The notes under the pieces: model-generated
What the model was told of the DNA's origin: nothing
What the model saw: the letters and a program-made list of their open reading frames with translations, nothing else
Databases searched by the model: none
Part shown: positions 44,288 to 52,580 of the stretch, piece after piece
Layout: every line of letters begins with the position of its first letter
How positions within the stretch are numbered: the stretch's first letter is position 1
Source of the DNA: Sinorhizobium fredii
Lineage (GTDB): Bacteria > Pseudomonadota > Alphaproteobacteria > Rhizobiales > Rhizobiaceae
DNA length: 64,000 bases
Reading direction: 5' to 3'
Assembly: GCF_002944405.1 (NCBI RefSeq)
Contig: NZ_CP024307.1
Location: forward strand, 2,190,501-2,254,500
Program-made: the position numbers and the translations under genes

Positions 44288-44932
44288 CTAGAACTCGACT
44301 CCCTTCTGCGCCTTGATGCCGGAGCGGAACGGATGCTTGACGAGTTCCATCTCCGTCACCAGATCGGCGATCTCGATGAGATCCTCCTTGGCGTTGCGGC
44401 CGGTTAGAACCACATGCGTCATGTGCGGCTTCTCCTCCTTGAGGAAGCGAACGACCTCGGCGACGTCGATATAGTCGTAGCGCAGCGCGATGTTGATCTC
44501 GTCGAGCAGCACCATGGAATTGCGCTCGTCACGGATCAGTTCCTTGGCCTTCTCCCAGGCCTTCTCGGCCATTGCCACGTCGCGGGCGCGGTCCTGCGTC
44601 TCCCAGGTGAAGCCCTCGCCCAGCGTGTAGAACTGGCAGAGGTCGCCGAAGTGCTTGTCGATCAAATCGCGCTCGCCGGTCTGCATGGCGCCCTTGATGA
44701 ACTGCACGACGGCACAGGGCATGCCATGGGCGATATGGCGGAAGATCATGCCGAAGCCGGCGGTCGACTTGCCCTTGCCTTTGCCCGTATGGACGATGAC
44801 CAGCCCCTTCTCGTCGGTCTTCGTCGCCATGATCTTGTCGCGCGCCGTCTTCTTCTTCGCCATCTTCATGGCGTGACGGGCTTCGTCCTTCTCGGCAACC
44901 GGTTCGCCGGTGTTTGCGGTTTCGTCGCTCAT
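44288..44932 (-). CDS. cobO: Cob(I)yrinic acid a,c-diamide adenosyltransferase CobO
   Basis: 214 aa ATP:corrinoid adenosyltransferase (CobA/BtuR type) forming the Co–C bond of adenosylcobalamin. P-loop VHTGKGKGKSTAGFGMIFR, Walker-B-like MVLLDEINIALRYDYID, and VLTGRNAKEDLIEIADLVTEME. Residues 1–40 are Lys/Glu-rich and probably disordered. Last gene of cobP-W-N-O, 10 bases after cobN. Confidence 0.95.
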   Translation of the reverse strand: MSDETANTGEPVAEKDEARHAMKMAKKKTARDKIMATKTDEKGLVIVHTGKGKGKSTAGFGMIFRHIAHGMPCAVVQFIKGAMQTGERDLIDKHFGDLCQFYTLGEGFTWETQDRARDVAMAEKAWEKAKELIRDERNSMVLLDEINIALRYDYIDVAEVVRFLKEEKPHMTHVVLTGRNAKEDLIEIADLVTEMELVKHPFRSGIKAQKGVEF

Positions 44933-44942
44933 GGCATCCTCC

Positions 44943-47900
44943 CTATTCGTTGCCGGCGCGCGGGCGCTCAGGCTGAGCGCCCGACAGACTGTTCAGTTCA
45001 AATCGCGCCGAGTTGGAGCGCGGGTTCCAGAGACCTCGGTCGACCGCCTCCAGGAACCGCTCGGCGAGTTCGGCAAGTGCCACCGGGTTCTTGTCGCGCA
45101 GGAAATCGAGGACTTTCTCGTCGGCGATGAAGGCCTGGTAGGCCGCCTCGAAATGATGGTCGCGCACGGCCCCGGTCGTCGCGGCGAAGGCGAACATGTA
45201 ATCGACAGTCGCGGCGATCTCGAAGGCGCCCTTGTAACCATGACGCATCACCCCGGCGATCCACTTCGGATTGACGACGCGGGCGCGAACCACGCGGCCG
45301 ATCTCCTCCTCCAGCGAGCGGATAACCGGCTTTTCCGGACGCGAATGGTCGTTGTGGTAGATCGCGGGACGCTCTCCACTGAGATATTCCGCCGCAGCGC
45401 TCATGCCGCCCTCGAACTGGTAGTAATCGTCGCTGTCGAGCAGGTCGTGCTCGCGATTGTCCTGGTTCTGGACGACCGCCTCGATGGTCCGCAGGCGCTC
45501 CTCGAAAAGCCCGCGTTCCGCCCTGCCGTCTTCGCCGGCACCATAGGCATAGCCGCCCCAGGTGAGATACGCTGCGGCGAGATCGCCGCGCTTTTCCCAG
45601 CCTTTCTCGTCGATCAGCGCCTGTAGACCGGCGCCATAGGCGCCCGGCTTGGCACCGAACACACGATAGGAGGAGCGTCTTGCCGCCTCCATCGGCTCGA
45701 CGCCCTTTTCCTCGAGGCGTCGCGCTTCGGCACGCATGCGTGCCGCGATCATGTTGTCGGCATCGTCCTCCTCCAGCGCGCCGATCGCGCGGGTCGCCTT
45801 GTCGAACAGCGCGATCTGCTCCGGGAAGGCATCGCGGAAGAAGCCCGAAATCCTGAGTGTGACGTCGACGCGCGGTCGGCCGAGCACGGCGAGCGGCACG
45901 ATTTCATAGCCGGTCACCCGACGCGACGCCATGTCCCAGATCGGCTTTGCACCGATCAGCGCCAGCGCTTGGGCAATGTCGTCGCCGCCGGTGCGCATAT
46001 TAGAGGTGCCCCAAGCCGTAAGCCCGAAGGAGGACGGCCATTCGCCATGGTCCTGCAGATAGCGACGGATGAGCAGTTCGGCCGATTTCTTGCCGAGTTC
46101 GTAGGCCGCCGGCGTCGGCACGGCGCGGCTGTCGACGGAATAGAAATTGCGGCCGGTCGGCAGCACGTCCGGCCGCCCGCGTGTCGGCGCGCCGGATGGG
46201 CCAGGCGCGACGAAGCGGCCGTCGAGACCGGTGAGCAGGCCGGTGATCTCGGCAGCACCCGACCGTTCTATTGAAGGCTTCAGCCGTGCCTCGATCTCGT
46301 CGAGCACGGCTTGCGTGTTGGTCCAACCGTCGGGGCAAGCGATCTCGCCCGACACCAGCTTCGTGGCGAGAAGCTCGATGCGCTCAACCGTATCGCCGGC
46401 GGTGCGCCAGGAAGCATCCGAGATGTTGGCGAGGAGATCGGGCTTTGAGCCGAGCCAGGGCGCGGAGAGAACGCAGTCGAGGGGGTCGAAACGTTGTGCG
46501 GGAATACCCCCCTCCGTCCTGCCGGACATCTCCCCCACAAGGGGGGAGATTGGCGAGGGGCGCCCGTCCGTTTCCCTGGTTCCGCCGGCGGCGATCGGGC
46601 GGTCTATTGAGGAGTTGGTTGCAAGCGCGGCAGTACTTGGGAGGGAAGAACCCGCATCCCTGCTCTCCCCCCTTGTGGGGGGGATGTCCGGCAGGACAGA
46701 GGGGGGTACTCGCCCGGCATCACCCAACCCCAGGTCCGCCGCGATCGCGCGCTGCAAGCTCTGATCGCCGCCCTCGCCCAAGCCACGTGGCACCCGGGCA
46801 AGCGCCACCGTCAGGTCGGTCAGCAGCCGCCCTTCCGGCGCCACGCCGAAGATATGCAGCCCGTCGCGGATCTGCATTTCCTTGAGGTCGCAGAGATAGG
46901 CGTCGAGCTTTTCGAGCGCCGTGTCGTCGCTGTCGCCCTTGTCGATGCCGGCGTCGTGGTCGAGGCCGATGTCGCGCACGAGATCGAGGATCTGACGACT
47001 GAGCAGACGCAGCCGTCGCGGATCGCCGCCCGCCGCTTCGTAATATTCGTCGACCAGCGCTTCGAGATCCTTGAGCGGTCCGTAGGACTCGGCGCGTGTC
47101 AGAGGCGGCGTCAGGTGATCGATGATCACCGCGCTGGTGCGGCGTTTCGCTTGCGTCCCCTCGCCCGGGTCGTTGACGATAAAGGGATAGAGATGCGGCG
47201 TCGGGCCGAAGATCGCCTCTGGGTAGCAGGTCTCGGAAAGCGCCAGCGCCTTGCCCGGCAGCCATTCGAGATTGCCGTGCTTGCCCATATGGATGATCGC
47301 GTCAGCGCCGAAGGTTTGGCGCAGATAGGCATAGAAGGCGATATAGCCGTGCGGCGGCACGAGATCCGGCGCGTGATAGGTTTCCTTCGGATCGATGTTG
47401 TAACCGCGCGCCGGCTGGATACCGACGATGACCTCGCCGAACCGGGCAAGCGGCAGGGTGAAGGCGCCGTCGAGGAAGAAAGGATCGGCCTCCGGCGTCC
47501 CCCAGCGCACGCCCACTTCCGCCTGAATCTTTTCCGGAAGAGAGGAGAAGAAGTCCTTGTAGTGATTCAAGGAAATGGTTTCGCGAATTTCCCGGCCGCG
47601 GCTTGCGGCATTCGTCGGTCCGGCCATCAGGAAGCGGATCAGCGCCTCGCCGCCTTCGGGCAGATCGCCAGTCGAATAACCTTCCGCCGCCATCGCCTTC
47701 AGCACCTCGACAGTGCCGGCGGGTGTATCGAGGCCGACGCCGTTGCCGAGACGTCCGTCCCGGTTCGGGTAGTTCGCCATGACGATTGCGACGCGCCGCG
47801 CCTGCGGCTTCGCGCGCCGCAACCTTGCCCAATTACCGGCGAGCCGGGCGGCGAAGCGCACGCGGCCGGCAAGCGGCTCATGGCCGACGATGTTTGCCTC

Positions 47901-48965
47901 GACAAGCGGGTCGTAGACCGATGCCGCCTTGAAGGAGACGGCGCGCGAAAGGATCCGTCCGTCCACCTCCGGCAGCGCGACATTCATACCGAGGTCGCGC
48001 GCCATCAGCCCTTGCGGCGAGGCTTCCCAGGCTTCGCGGGAGGAGCCTGAAAAAATCACCTGCAGCACCGGCGCGCCGGTGGATTCCAGCACCGTCGGCT
48101 GCCGGTCGGCGCCGGGCGCCGAGACGGCAAAGCCGGTGGCATTCATCACCACGTCCGGCGCCGCCTCGGCAAAGATCGCTTCGAGAGTACCGACCGACAC
48201 CTGATCCTTGAGGCTCGACACAAAGACCGGAAGCGGGCGCATGCCCTCCTCGGTCAGCGCCTCGATCAGGGCCTCGACCGGCTTGGTCTCGCCGCTCTGC
48301 ACGAGGGCACGGTAGAAGCAGATGGCAACTGTGGGACGAGCTTCCTTCTTCCCTTCGGAAGTCTGCGCTCCCCCGACATCGCCGGCGATACGCACCCACT
48401 CGTCAACCCCGATCACGCCCCTGCCCGGCCACCAGATGCCGGCTTTCAGCAGCGGCCGCGCCGGTTGCGGCTTTTCGGCGCCATCGATCAGCGCCTCGGC
48501 ATAGTCGAGGAACAGGCCGGCATTGTCCGCGCCGCCTTCGTTGAAATAGGCCCAGAGACGCTCACGGTCTTCCGCTGCAACGGTCGAGAAATGCTCGAGG
48601 CCCGGGTCCGGCTTGTCGTCCCCCGGCAGCACCGCAATCTTGAACTTGCCCGCCACCGCCGCGGCATAGAGCGCCTCCAGCACGTAGCGAAAATAGCTGG
48701 CGCCGCCGAGCGGCCGGACGACGATCAGCTTCGCATGTCGCGCGGTACGTTCGACGTAGGTGTCGACCGACATCGGATGCATGAGGTTCATGAGGCTGGC
48801 GATGCGCAGGCTCTTCCCGCTCGCGCGCCGGCGATGCGCGGCGGCAATCGACGCAAGCTCGGTATCGGCCGCCGACAGGAACAGGATATCGGCCGGGCTT
48901 TGCCCGAGATCGATCGCTTCGTTGCCGTCGGCGATCGTGCCTTTCTGGGCTAGGAGGAGATGCAT
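44943..48965 (-). CDS. cobN: Cobaltochelatase subunit CobN, carrying an in-frame repeat insertion
   Basis: 1340 aa large subunit of aerobic cobaltochelatase (CobNST), which inserts Co(II) into hydrogenobyrinic acid a,c-diamide. Family blocks seen include VVRPLGGASYFRYVLEAL, YPNRDGRLGNGVGLDTP, YAYLRQTFGADAIIHMGKHG, FYSVDSRAVPTPAAYELG and VMRHGYKGAFEIAATVDYMF. P. denitrificans CobN is 1275 aa; the excess is explained by residues about 753–820, encoded by an inverted-repeat element (46505–46708) that is Pro/Gly/Ser-rich and unlike the rest. ATG at 48965 (MHLLLAQKG) with AGCGGGAAGC upstream. CobS and CobT are not in the window. Confidence 0.96.
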   Translation of the reverse strand: MHLLLAQKGTIADGNEAIDLGQSPADILFLSAADTELASIAAAHRRRASGKSLRIASLMNLMHPMSVDTYVERTARHAKLIVVRPLGGASYFRYVLEALYAAAVAGKFKIAVLPGDDKPDPGLEHFSTVAAEDRERLWAYFNEGGADNAGLFLDYAEALIDGAEKPQPARPLLKAGIWWPGRGVIGVDEWVRIAGDVGGAQTSEGKKEARPTVAICFYRALVQSGETKPVEALIEALTEEGMRPLPVFVSSLKDQVSVGTLEAIFAEAAPDVVMNATGFAVSAPGADRQPTVLESTGAPVLQVIFSGSSREAWEASPQGLMARDLGMNVALPEVDGRILSRAVSFKAASVYDPLVEANIVGHEPLAGRVRFAARLAGNWARLRRAKPQARRVAIVMANYPNRDGRLGNGVGLDTPAGTVEVLKAMAAEGYSTGDLPEGGEALIRFLMAGPTNAASRGREIRETISLNHYKDFFSSLPEKIQAEVGVRWGTPEADPFFLDGAFTLPLARFGEVIVGIQPARGYNIDPKETYHAPDLVPPHGYIAFYAYLRQTFGADAIIHMGKHGNLEWLPGKALALSETCYPEAIFGPTPHLYPFIVNDPGEGTQAKRRTSAVIIDHLTPPLTRAESYGPLKDLEALVDEYYEAAGGDPRRLRLLSRQILDLVRDIGLDHDAGIDKGDSDDTALEKLDAYLCDLKEMQIRDGLHIFGVAPEGRLLTDLTVALARVPRGLGEGGDQSLQRAIAADLGLGDAGRVPPSVLPDIPPTRGESRDAGSSLPSTAALATNSSIDRPIAAGGTRETDGRPSPISPLVGEMSGRTEGGIPAQRFDPLDCVLSAPWLGSKPDLLANISDASWRTAGDTVERIELLATKLVSGEIACPDGWTNTQAVLDEIEARLKPSIERSGAAEITGLLTGLDGRFVAPGPSGAPTRGRPDVLPTGRNFYSVDSRAVPTPAAYELGKKSAELLIRRYLQDHGEWPSSFGLTAWGTSNMRTGGDDIAQALALIGAKPIWDMASRRVTGYEIVPLAVLGRPRVDVTLRISGFFRDAFPEQIALFDKATRAIGALEEDDADNMIAARMRAEARRLEEKGVEPMEAARRSSYRVFGAKPGAYGAGLQALIDEKGWEKRGDLAAAYLTWGGYAYGAGEDGRAERGLFEERLRTIEAVVQNQDNREHDLLDSDDYYQFEGGMSAAAEYLSGERPAIYHNDHSRPEKPVIRSLEEEIGRVVRARVVNPKWIAGVMRHGYKGAFEIAATVDYMFAFAATTGAVRDHHFEAAYQAFIADEKVLDFLRDKNPVALAELAERFLEAVDRGLWNPRSNSARFELNSLSGAQPERPRAGNE
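46505..46708. repeat. Inverted-repeat element inside cobN
   Basis: Arms of about 46 bases, 46505–46550 and 46663–46708, are reverse complements with only two or three differences, around a 112-base spacer. Each arm holds CCGTCCTGCCGGACATC-like and CCCCCACAAGGGGGG palindromic blocks. Total length is 204 bases, exactly 68 codons, so the cobN frame is kept. The arms are read as VPPSVLPDIPPTRGES and ISPLVGEMSGRTEGGIP. Confidence 0.88.
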
Positions 48966-48994
48966 TGTTGCTTCCCGCTGGGCTCGTGAAGAGA

Positions 48995-49163
48995 CCCCTC
49001 CCCAGCCCCTCCCCACAATGGGGAGGGGTTAGGTCGTGCCACACGCACTCTTTCCCCGAGTATCAGCCGTTCGTGCCATAACGCCGCCCCCCTTTGGGAA
49101 CGAAAGCGCCGCCGCAAATGCCAGCCGAGCCCCTCCCCCTTGTGGGGAGGGTTTGGGGAGGGG
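48995..49163. repeat. Inverted pair of GC-rich palindromic element between cobN and cobW
   Basis: A 34-base unit at 48995–49028 (CCCCTCCCCAGCCCC..) and its reverse-complement-like partner at 49129–49163, about 100 bases apart. It is the same family as the pair at 13385–13542, with a few substitutions. It occupies most of the 225-base cobW–cobN gap and may fold into a hairpin in the operon mRNA. Confidence 0.85.
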
Positions 49164-49190
49164 TTCTTCTCACACGCGCTCAAAACAACC

Positions 49191-50255
49191 TCACGCCAGC
49201 GCCGAAATCGCCGCGCGCACGGCCGCCTCGTCCATGTCGTGCAGGCCGATGACGACGAGGCGCGTGCCGCGCGTCTCGCCGGGTGCCCAGGCACGGTCGT
49301 AATATTGATCGACCCGGCTGCCGACCGCCTGGATCAACAGACGCATTGGCTTGCCGGGTACGTCGGCAAAGCCCTTGAGGCGTAAAACGTCGTGCTCGGC
49401 GATGACGGCCTTGAGCCGGTCGATGAAGGCCGCCGGTTCGGCAATCGGGCCAAGTTCGACGACGAAGCTGTCGAATTCGTCGTGATCATGTTCCTCGCCG
49501 GCCTCATGCTCCATCTCGTGATGCGATTTGCGGTCGGCGATCTCGTCTTCCGTGCCGACGCCAAGCCCGAGCAGGATCGCGGCTGCCACCTCGCCGTTCT
49601 TGGCCTCGATCATCGCCGGCTTGCGGCTGATGCGCGAGGCGACTTCGTCACGCACGGACTTGAGGCCCGCAGCATCGATGAGATCGGTCTTGTTCAGAAC
49701 GATGAGGTCGGCGGCGGTGAGTTGGTCCTCGAAGAGCTCTTCCAGCGGGCTCTCATGGTCAAGGTTGTCGTCATTGACGCGCAGCGCATCGACCTTGTCG
49801 TGATCGTCGGCAAAACGGCCGGCGGCAACGGCGGCGCTGTCGACGACGGTCACGACGCCATCGACCGTCACTTCGCTGCGGATGTCGGGCCAGTTGAAAG
49901 CGGCGACCAGCGGTTGCGGCAGCGCAAGGCCGGAGGTCTCGATGACAATATGATCCGGGCGGTTCTCTCGCTCGAGCAGCTTGGTCATGGTCGGAATGAA
50001 GTCGTCGGCGACGGTGCAGCAGATGCAGCCATTGGTGAGCTCGATGATGTCCTCTTCCGAGCAGGCTTCAGCGCCGCAGCCCTTCAGCACGTCGCCGTCG
50101 ACGCCGAGATCGCCGAACTCGTTGATGATCAATGCGATCCGCTTGCCCTCGGCGTTCTGCAGCAGGTTGCGGATCATCGTCGTCTTGCCGGCGCCGAGGA
50201 AGCCGGTGATGACCGTGGCGGGGATCTTGCCCGACTGGGCCTTTGCGAGTGTCAT
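49191..50255 (-). CDS. cobW: CobW GTPase, cobalt chaperone-type
   Basis: 354 aa G3E-family metal-binding GTPase associated with cobalt delivery to CobNST. P-loop TGFLGAGKTTMIRNLL, the metal motif CICCTV in ELTNGCICCTVADDF, GTPase motif VLNKTDLIDA, a His-rich loop (KSHHEMEHEAGEEHDHDEF) and a C-terminal CobW domain. Three bases downstream of cobP. Confidence 0.95.
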   Translation of the reverse strand: MTLAKAQSGKIPATVITGFLGAGKTTMIRNLLQNAEGKRIALIINEFGDLGVDGDVLKGCGAEACSEEDIIELTNGCICCTVADDFIPTMTKLLERENRPDHIVIETSGLALPQPLVAAFNWPDIRSEVTVDGVVTVVDSAAVAAGRFADDHDKVDALRVNDDNLDHESPLEELFEDQLTAADLIVLNKTDLIDAAGLKSVRDEVASRISRKPAMIEAKNGEVAAAILLGLGVGTEDEIADRKSHHEMEHEAGEEHDHDEFDSFVVELGPIAEPAAFIDRLKAVIAEHDVLRLKGFADVPGKPMRLLIQAVGSRVDQYYDRAWAPGETRGTRLVVIGLHDMDEAAVRAAISALA

Positions 50256-50258
50256 GAA

Positions 50259-50786
50259 TCAACCCTTCATTTTCAGCGGCAACCCAGCCGCGACGAAATA
50301 GACTTCGGCGGACTTCTCCGCGACGATTTGATGGAGGCGGCCGGCATGGTCGCGGAAGTCTCGCGCCATGCGGTTCTCCGGCACGATGCCGAGACCGACC
50401 TCATTGGAGACGATGATGACGCGCGCCTGCATGGCAGGCAGCAAGCCGGCAAGTGCCGCAAACTCGGCCGGCATGTCGCGCTCTTCCATCATCAGGTTCG
50501 TCACCCACAGCGTGAGGCAGTCGACAAGAATTACGCGCTCCGGTGCATCCAGTCGACGAAGCAGGCCGGAGAGATCGAGCGGTTCCTCGTGCGTTGCCCA
50601 GCCCTTGCCCTGCCGCGCGGCCTGGTGGCGGGCGATACGATCGCGCATTTCCTCGTCATAGGCGCGGCCGGTCGCAACATAGTGCATCCCGAGCCCCGAG
50701 GCTTCGGCGAGCTTCTCCGCGAAACTGGATTTCCCGGAGCGCGCGCCGCCGAGCACGAAGACCGGACCGGCATTGGAGAATGTCAT
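50259..50786 (-). CDS. cobP: Adenosylcobinamide kinase / guanylyltransferase CobP
   Basis: 175 aa bifunctional enzyme that phosphorylates adenosylcobinamide and adds GMP. P-loop [50 protein letters not shown] with the guanylylated His, and [21 protein letters not shown] at 50786 (MTFSNAG) is preferred over a frame start at 50828. First gene after the cobalamin riboswitch. Confidence 0.93.
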   Translation of the reverse strand: MTFSNAGPVFVLGGARSGKSSFAEKLAEASGLGMHYVATGRAYDEEMRDRIARHQAARQGKGWATHEEPLDLSGLLRRLDAPERVILVDCLTLWVTNLMMEERDMPAEFAALAGLLPAMQARVIIVSNEVGLGIVPENRMARDFRDHAGRLHQIVAEKSAEVYFVAAGLPLKMKG

Positions 50787-50934
50787 CCGACCAGATCCCC
50801 TGCGAGGAAACTGGTGGGGACAAAGCAACTATAGCAAGCGGACGCGTGACGGGCACGCGCAGAAGACGATAAATAAGCCACGACAACCTCCGTGCTGGCA
50901 TTGGGGAGGACTCCCCCGGGCGATGCCCTGATGG

Positions 50935-51300
50935 ACGGCAGGTCTCCTGGCTCTCGGCGTCACGGGCAAGCGCTGCGCACGCGGTGCCCAGCGCTATTGG
51001 GCCCGAACGGGTCCGCCTCGCCTTCCCGGCGTCTGCTGGCTCGTGAAGGCGGACGATTCGTAGAAAGAGAGGCGTCCAGCCCGGCTGCTCACGATGCCAC
51101 GCCAGTGGCTTTTCCGGCGTGCCTCCAATTCCGCGACAACTGCCCCATGCAGTTTCACCGGAAGAGGTGCGGCATGCCCGATGGCGAACCCTGACCGTTC
51201 TACAGTCGCGGGGTCGGCTGCGATAAGGGCGCCCGGTGTGGGTCCGCCCGTCACATTCCCATTTACTCTCCCGCGCCGCTTCGGTGCGGGGGAACCATCC
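50935..51300 (-). ncRNA. Cobalamin (AdoCbl) riboswitch upstream of cobP-W-N-O
   Basis: Read on the minus strand from about 51300: GGTTCCC and GGGAGAGTAAATGGGAA, then GCAGCCGACCCCGCGACTGTA (51200–51222 region), then AAAAGCCACTGGCGT (51101–51115), and the B12 box GAGCCAGGAGACCTGCC (50938–50954). These are the conserved core pieces of the class, in order. It lies about 150 bases before cobP, and should lower expression of the operon when adenosylcobalamin is plentiful. The span, about 360 bases, is long for the class. Confidence 0.9.
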
Positions 51301-51549
51301 AATGCGTTAATTATGAAGCGGATGCGTCAAAGTCAATCGACGGTCTGCGACGCGAGGTCGGCAAGTTGCGGCAGCGCGAGGTGCGTCGCCAACTCGGCGC
51401 CTTTCTCCTAATCCGAACGGGTAGGCAGACGCCCGTCCCAAGCGCGTGATAAAACGGGCATTCGAACCCGAGGCGGCTCCGATGCTTCGCCACGGTGTTC
51501 GATTATGTCCACGGCACTGAATTTGTCAGTTCAGCCTGGAGGGGGTGCG
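51301..51549. other. Intergenic region between riboswitch and FecR-domain gene
   Basis: About 249 bases that should contain the riboswitch promoter (minus strand) and the FecR-domain gene promoter. No gene recognised. Confidence 0.45.
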
Positions 51550-52527
51550 ATGGCATATCTGCGTCGTGCCGCATTTGTCGCGCTGAGTGTCGCGCTTTAC
51601 GGCTCCATGCCAAGCAAGGCCGCCGAACCGATTGGTCAGGCGATCCGGATCAAGACTGAGGTCAGCGGAGCGAGCGGACCACTGGTCGTCACGGACCCGG
51701 TGCACCGCGACGAGCGGATTCGGACATCCAGATCCGGCCTTGGCCAGTTCGTCTTCCGAGATGGAAGCAAGCTTGCCGTCGGTGCCGGCTCGTCGGTCGT
51801 CATCGACAAATTCGTCTTCGACGACTCGAGATCGGTGCAGAAGCTGACCGTCGCGGCGGCGAAGGGAACGTTTCGCTGGATCAGCGGCAACTCGGGGCAC
51901 TCGGCCTACCAGATCCTGACACCGGCCGGAACCATCGGCGTTCGAGGCACGGTCTTCGACTTTTACGTCGGCGGAGACGGCACGACGGCAGTGGTGCTCC
52001 TGAGCGGCGCTGCCGAATTTTGCGGCCGAGGCGGCTGTCAACAGCTGACGCGGCGCTGCGACTGCGTGGTCGCCCGTCCCAATGGCGATATGACCGATAC
52101 GCGACGGGTCGACCGAAGCATCCTCAGGACACTCGGCAACCAGCAGGCCTTGCCGTTCCTCTCCGGCAGGCAGCAGCTGTCGCCCGGATGGAGCGGCACC
52201 GGCTGCGGCCTTTCAGCTGAGATCCAGATCCGTCCAGATCGGGTCCGGCCGCTCGTCGCACCGCCACCCGAACCGGCTCCGCCTGTCGAGACGCCGCCCC
52301 AACCCAAGCCACCCAAACCCGACAAGCCTCACAAACCCGACAAGCCTCACAAACCCGACAAGCCTCACAAACCGGACAAGCCCCAAAAACCAGAAAAGCC
52401 GGGCAAGCCGGACAAACACGACAAGAGCTGGCACGATAAACCGAACAAGTTCGACAGGTCGGACAGGCCGCGCAACCGTGATTACTCGCACGAGCGGAGC
52501 AAGGACCGTTCGTTCGGACGACGGTGA
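51550..52527 (+). CDS. FecR-domain protein with KPDKPH repeats
   Basis: 325 aa exported protein. Residues about 5–25 form a signal peptide (LRRAAFVALSVALYGSMPSKAA). The FecR domain (about 50–150) includes FVFRDGSKLAVGAGSSVVIDKFV, KLTVAAAKGTFRWISG and TPAGTIGVRGTVFDFYV. The C-terminal 90 residues are Pro/Lys/Asp-rich: PPKPDKPHKPDKPHKPDKP from an 18-base tandem repeat (52318–52371, three exact copies), then a basic tail. ATG at 51550 follows GGAGGGGGTGCG. It converges on a CHASE2-cyclase gene; such FecR/CHASE2 neighbours recur in alphaproteobacteria. Confidence 0.85.
   Translation: MAYLRRAAFVALSVALYGSMPSKAAEPIGQAIRIKTEVSGASGPLVVTDPVHRDERIRTSRSGLGQFVFRDGSKLAVGAGSSVVIDKFVFDDSRSVQKLTVAAAKGTFRWISGNSGHSAYQILTPAGTIGVRGTVFDFYVGGDGTTAVVLLSGAAEFCGRGGCQQLTRRCDCVVARPNGDMTDTRRVDRSILRTLGNQQALPFLSGRQQLSPGWSGTGCGLSAEIQIRPDRVRPLVAPPPEPAPPVETPPQPKPPKPDKPHKPDKPHKPDKPHKPDKPQKPEKPGKPDKHDKSWHDKPNKFDRSDRPRNRDYSHERSKDRSFGRR
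52318..52389 (+). repeat. 18-bp tandem repeat in the FecR-domain gene
   Basis: Unit CCCGACAAGCCTCACAAA occurs three times exactly (52318–52371) and once degenerate (52372–52389), coding a PDKPHK hexapeptide. Exact copies suggest recent slippage and possible length variation between strains. Confidence 0.9.
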
Positions 52528-52580
52528 CTGTAATTGAAGTGCCGGAAAAGCGGCGCCTTTTGCATCAGTCGGCGAAGCAC

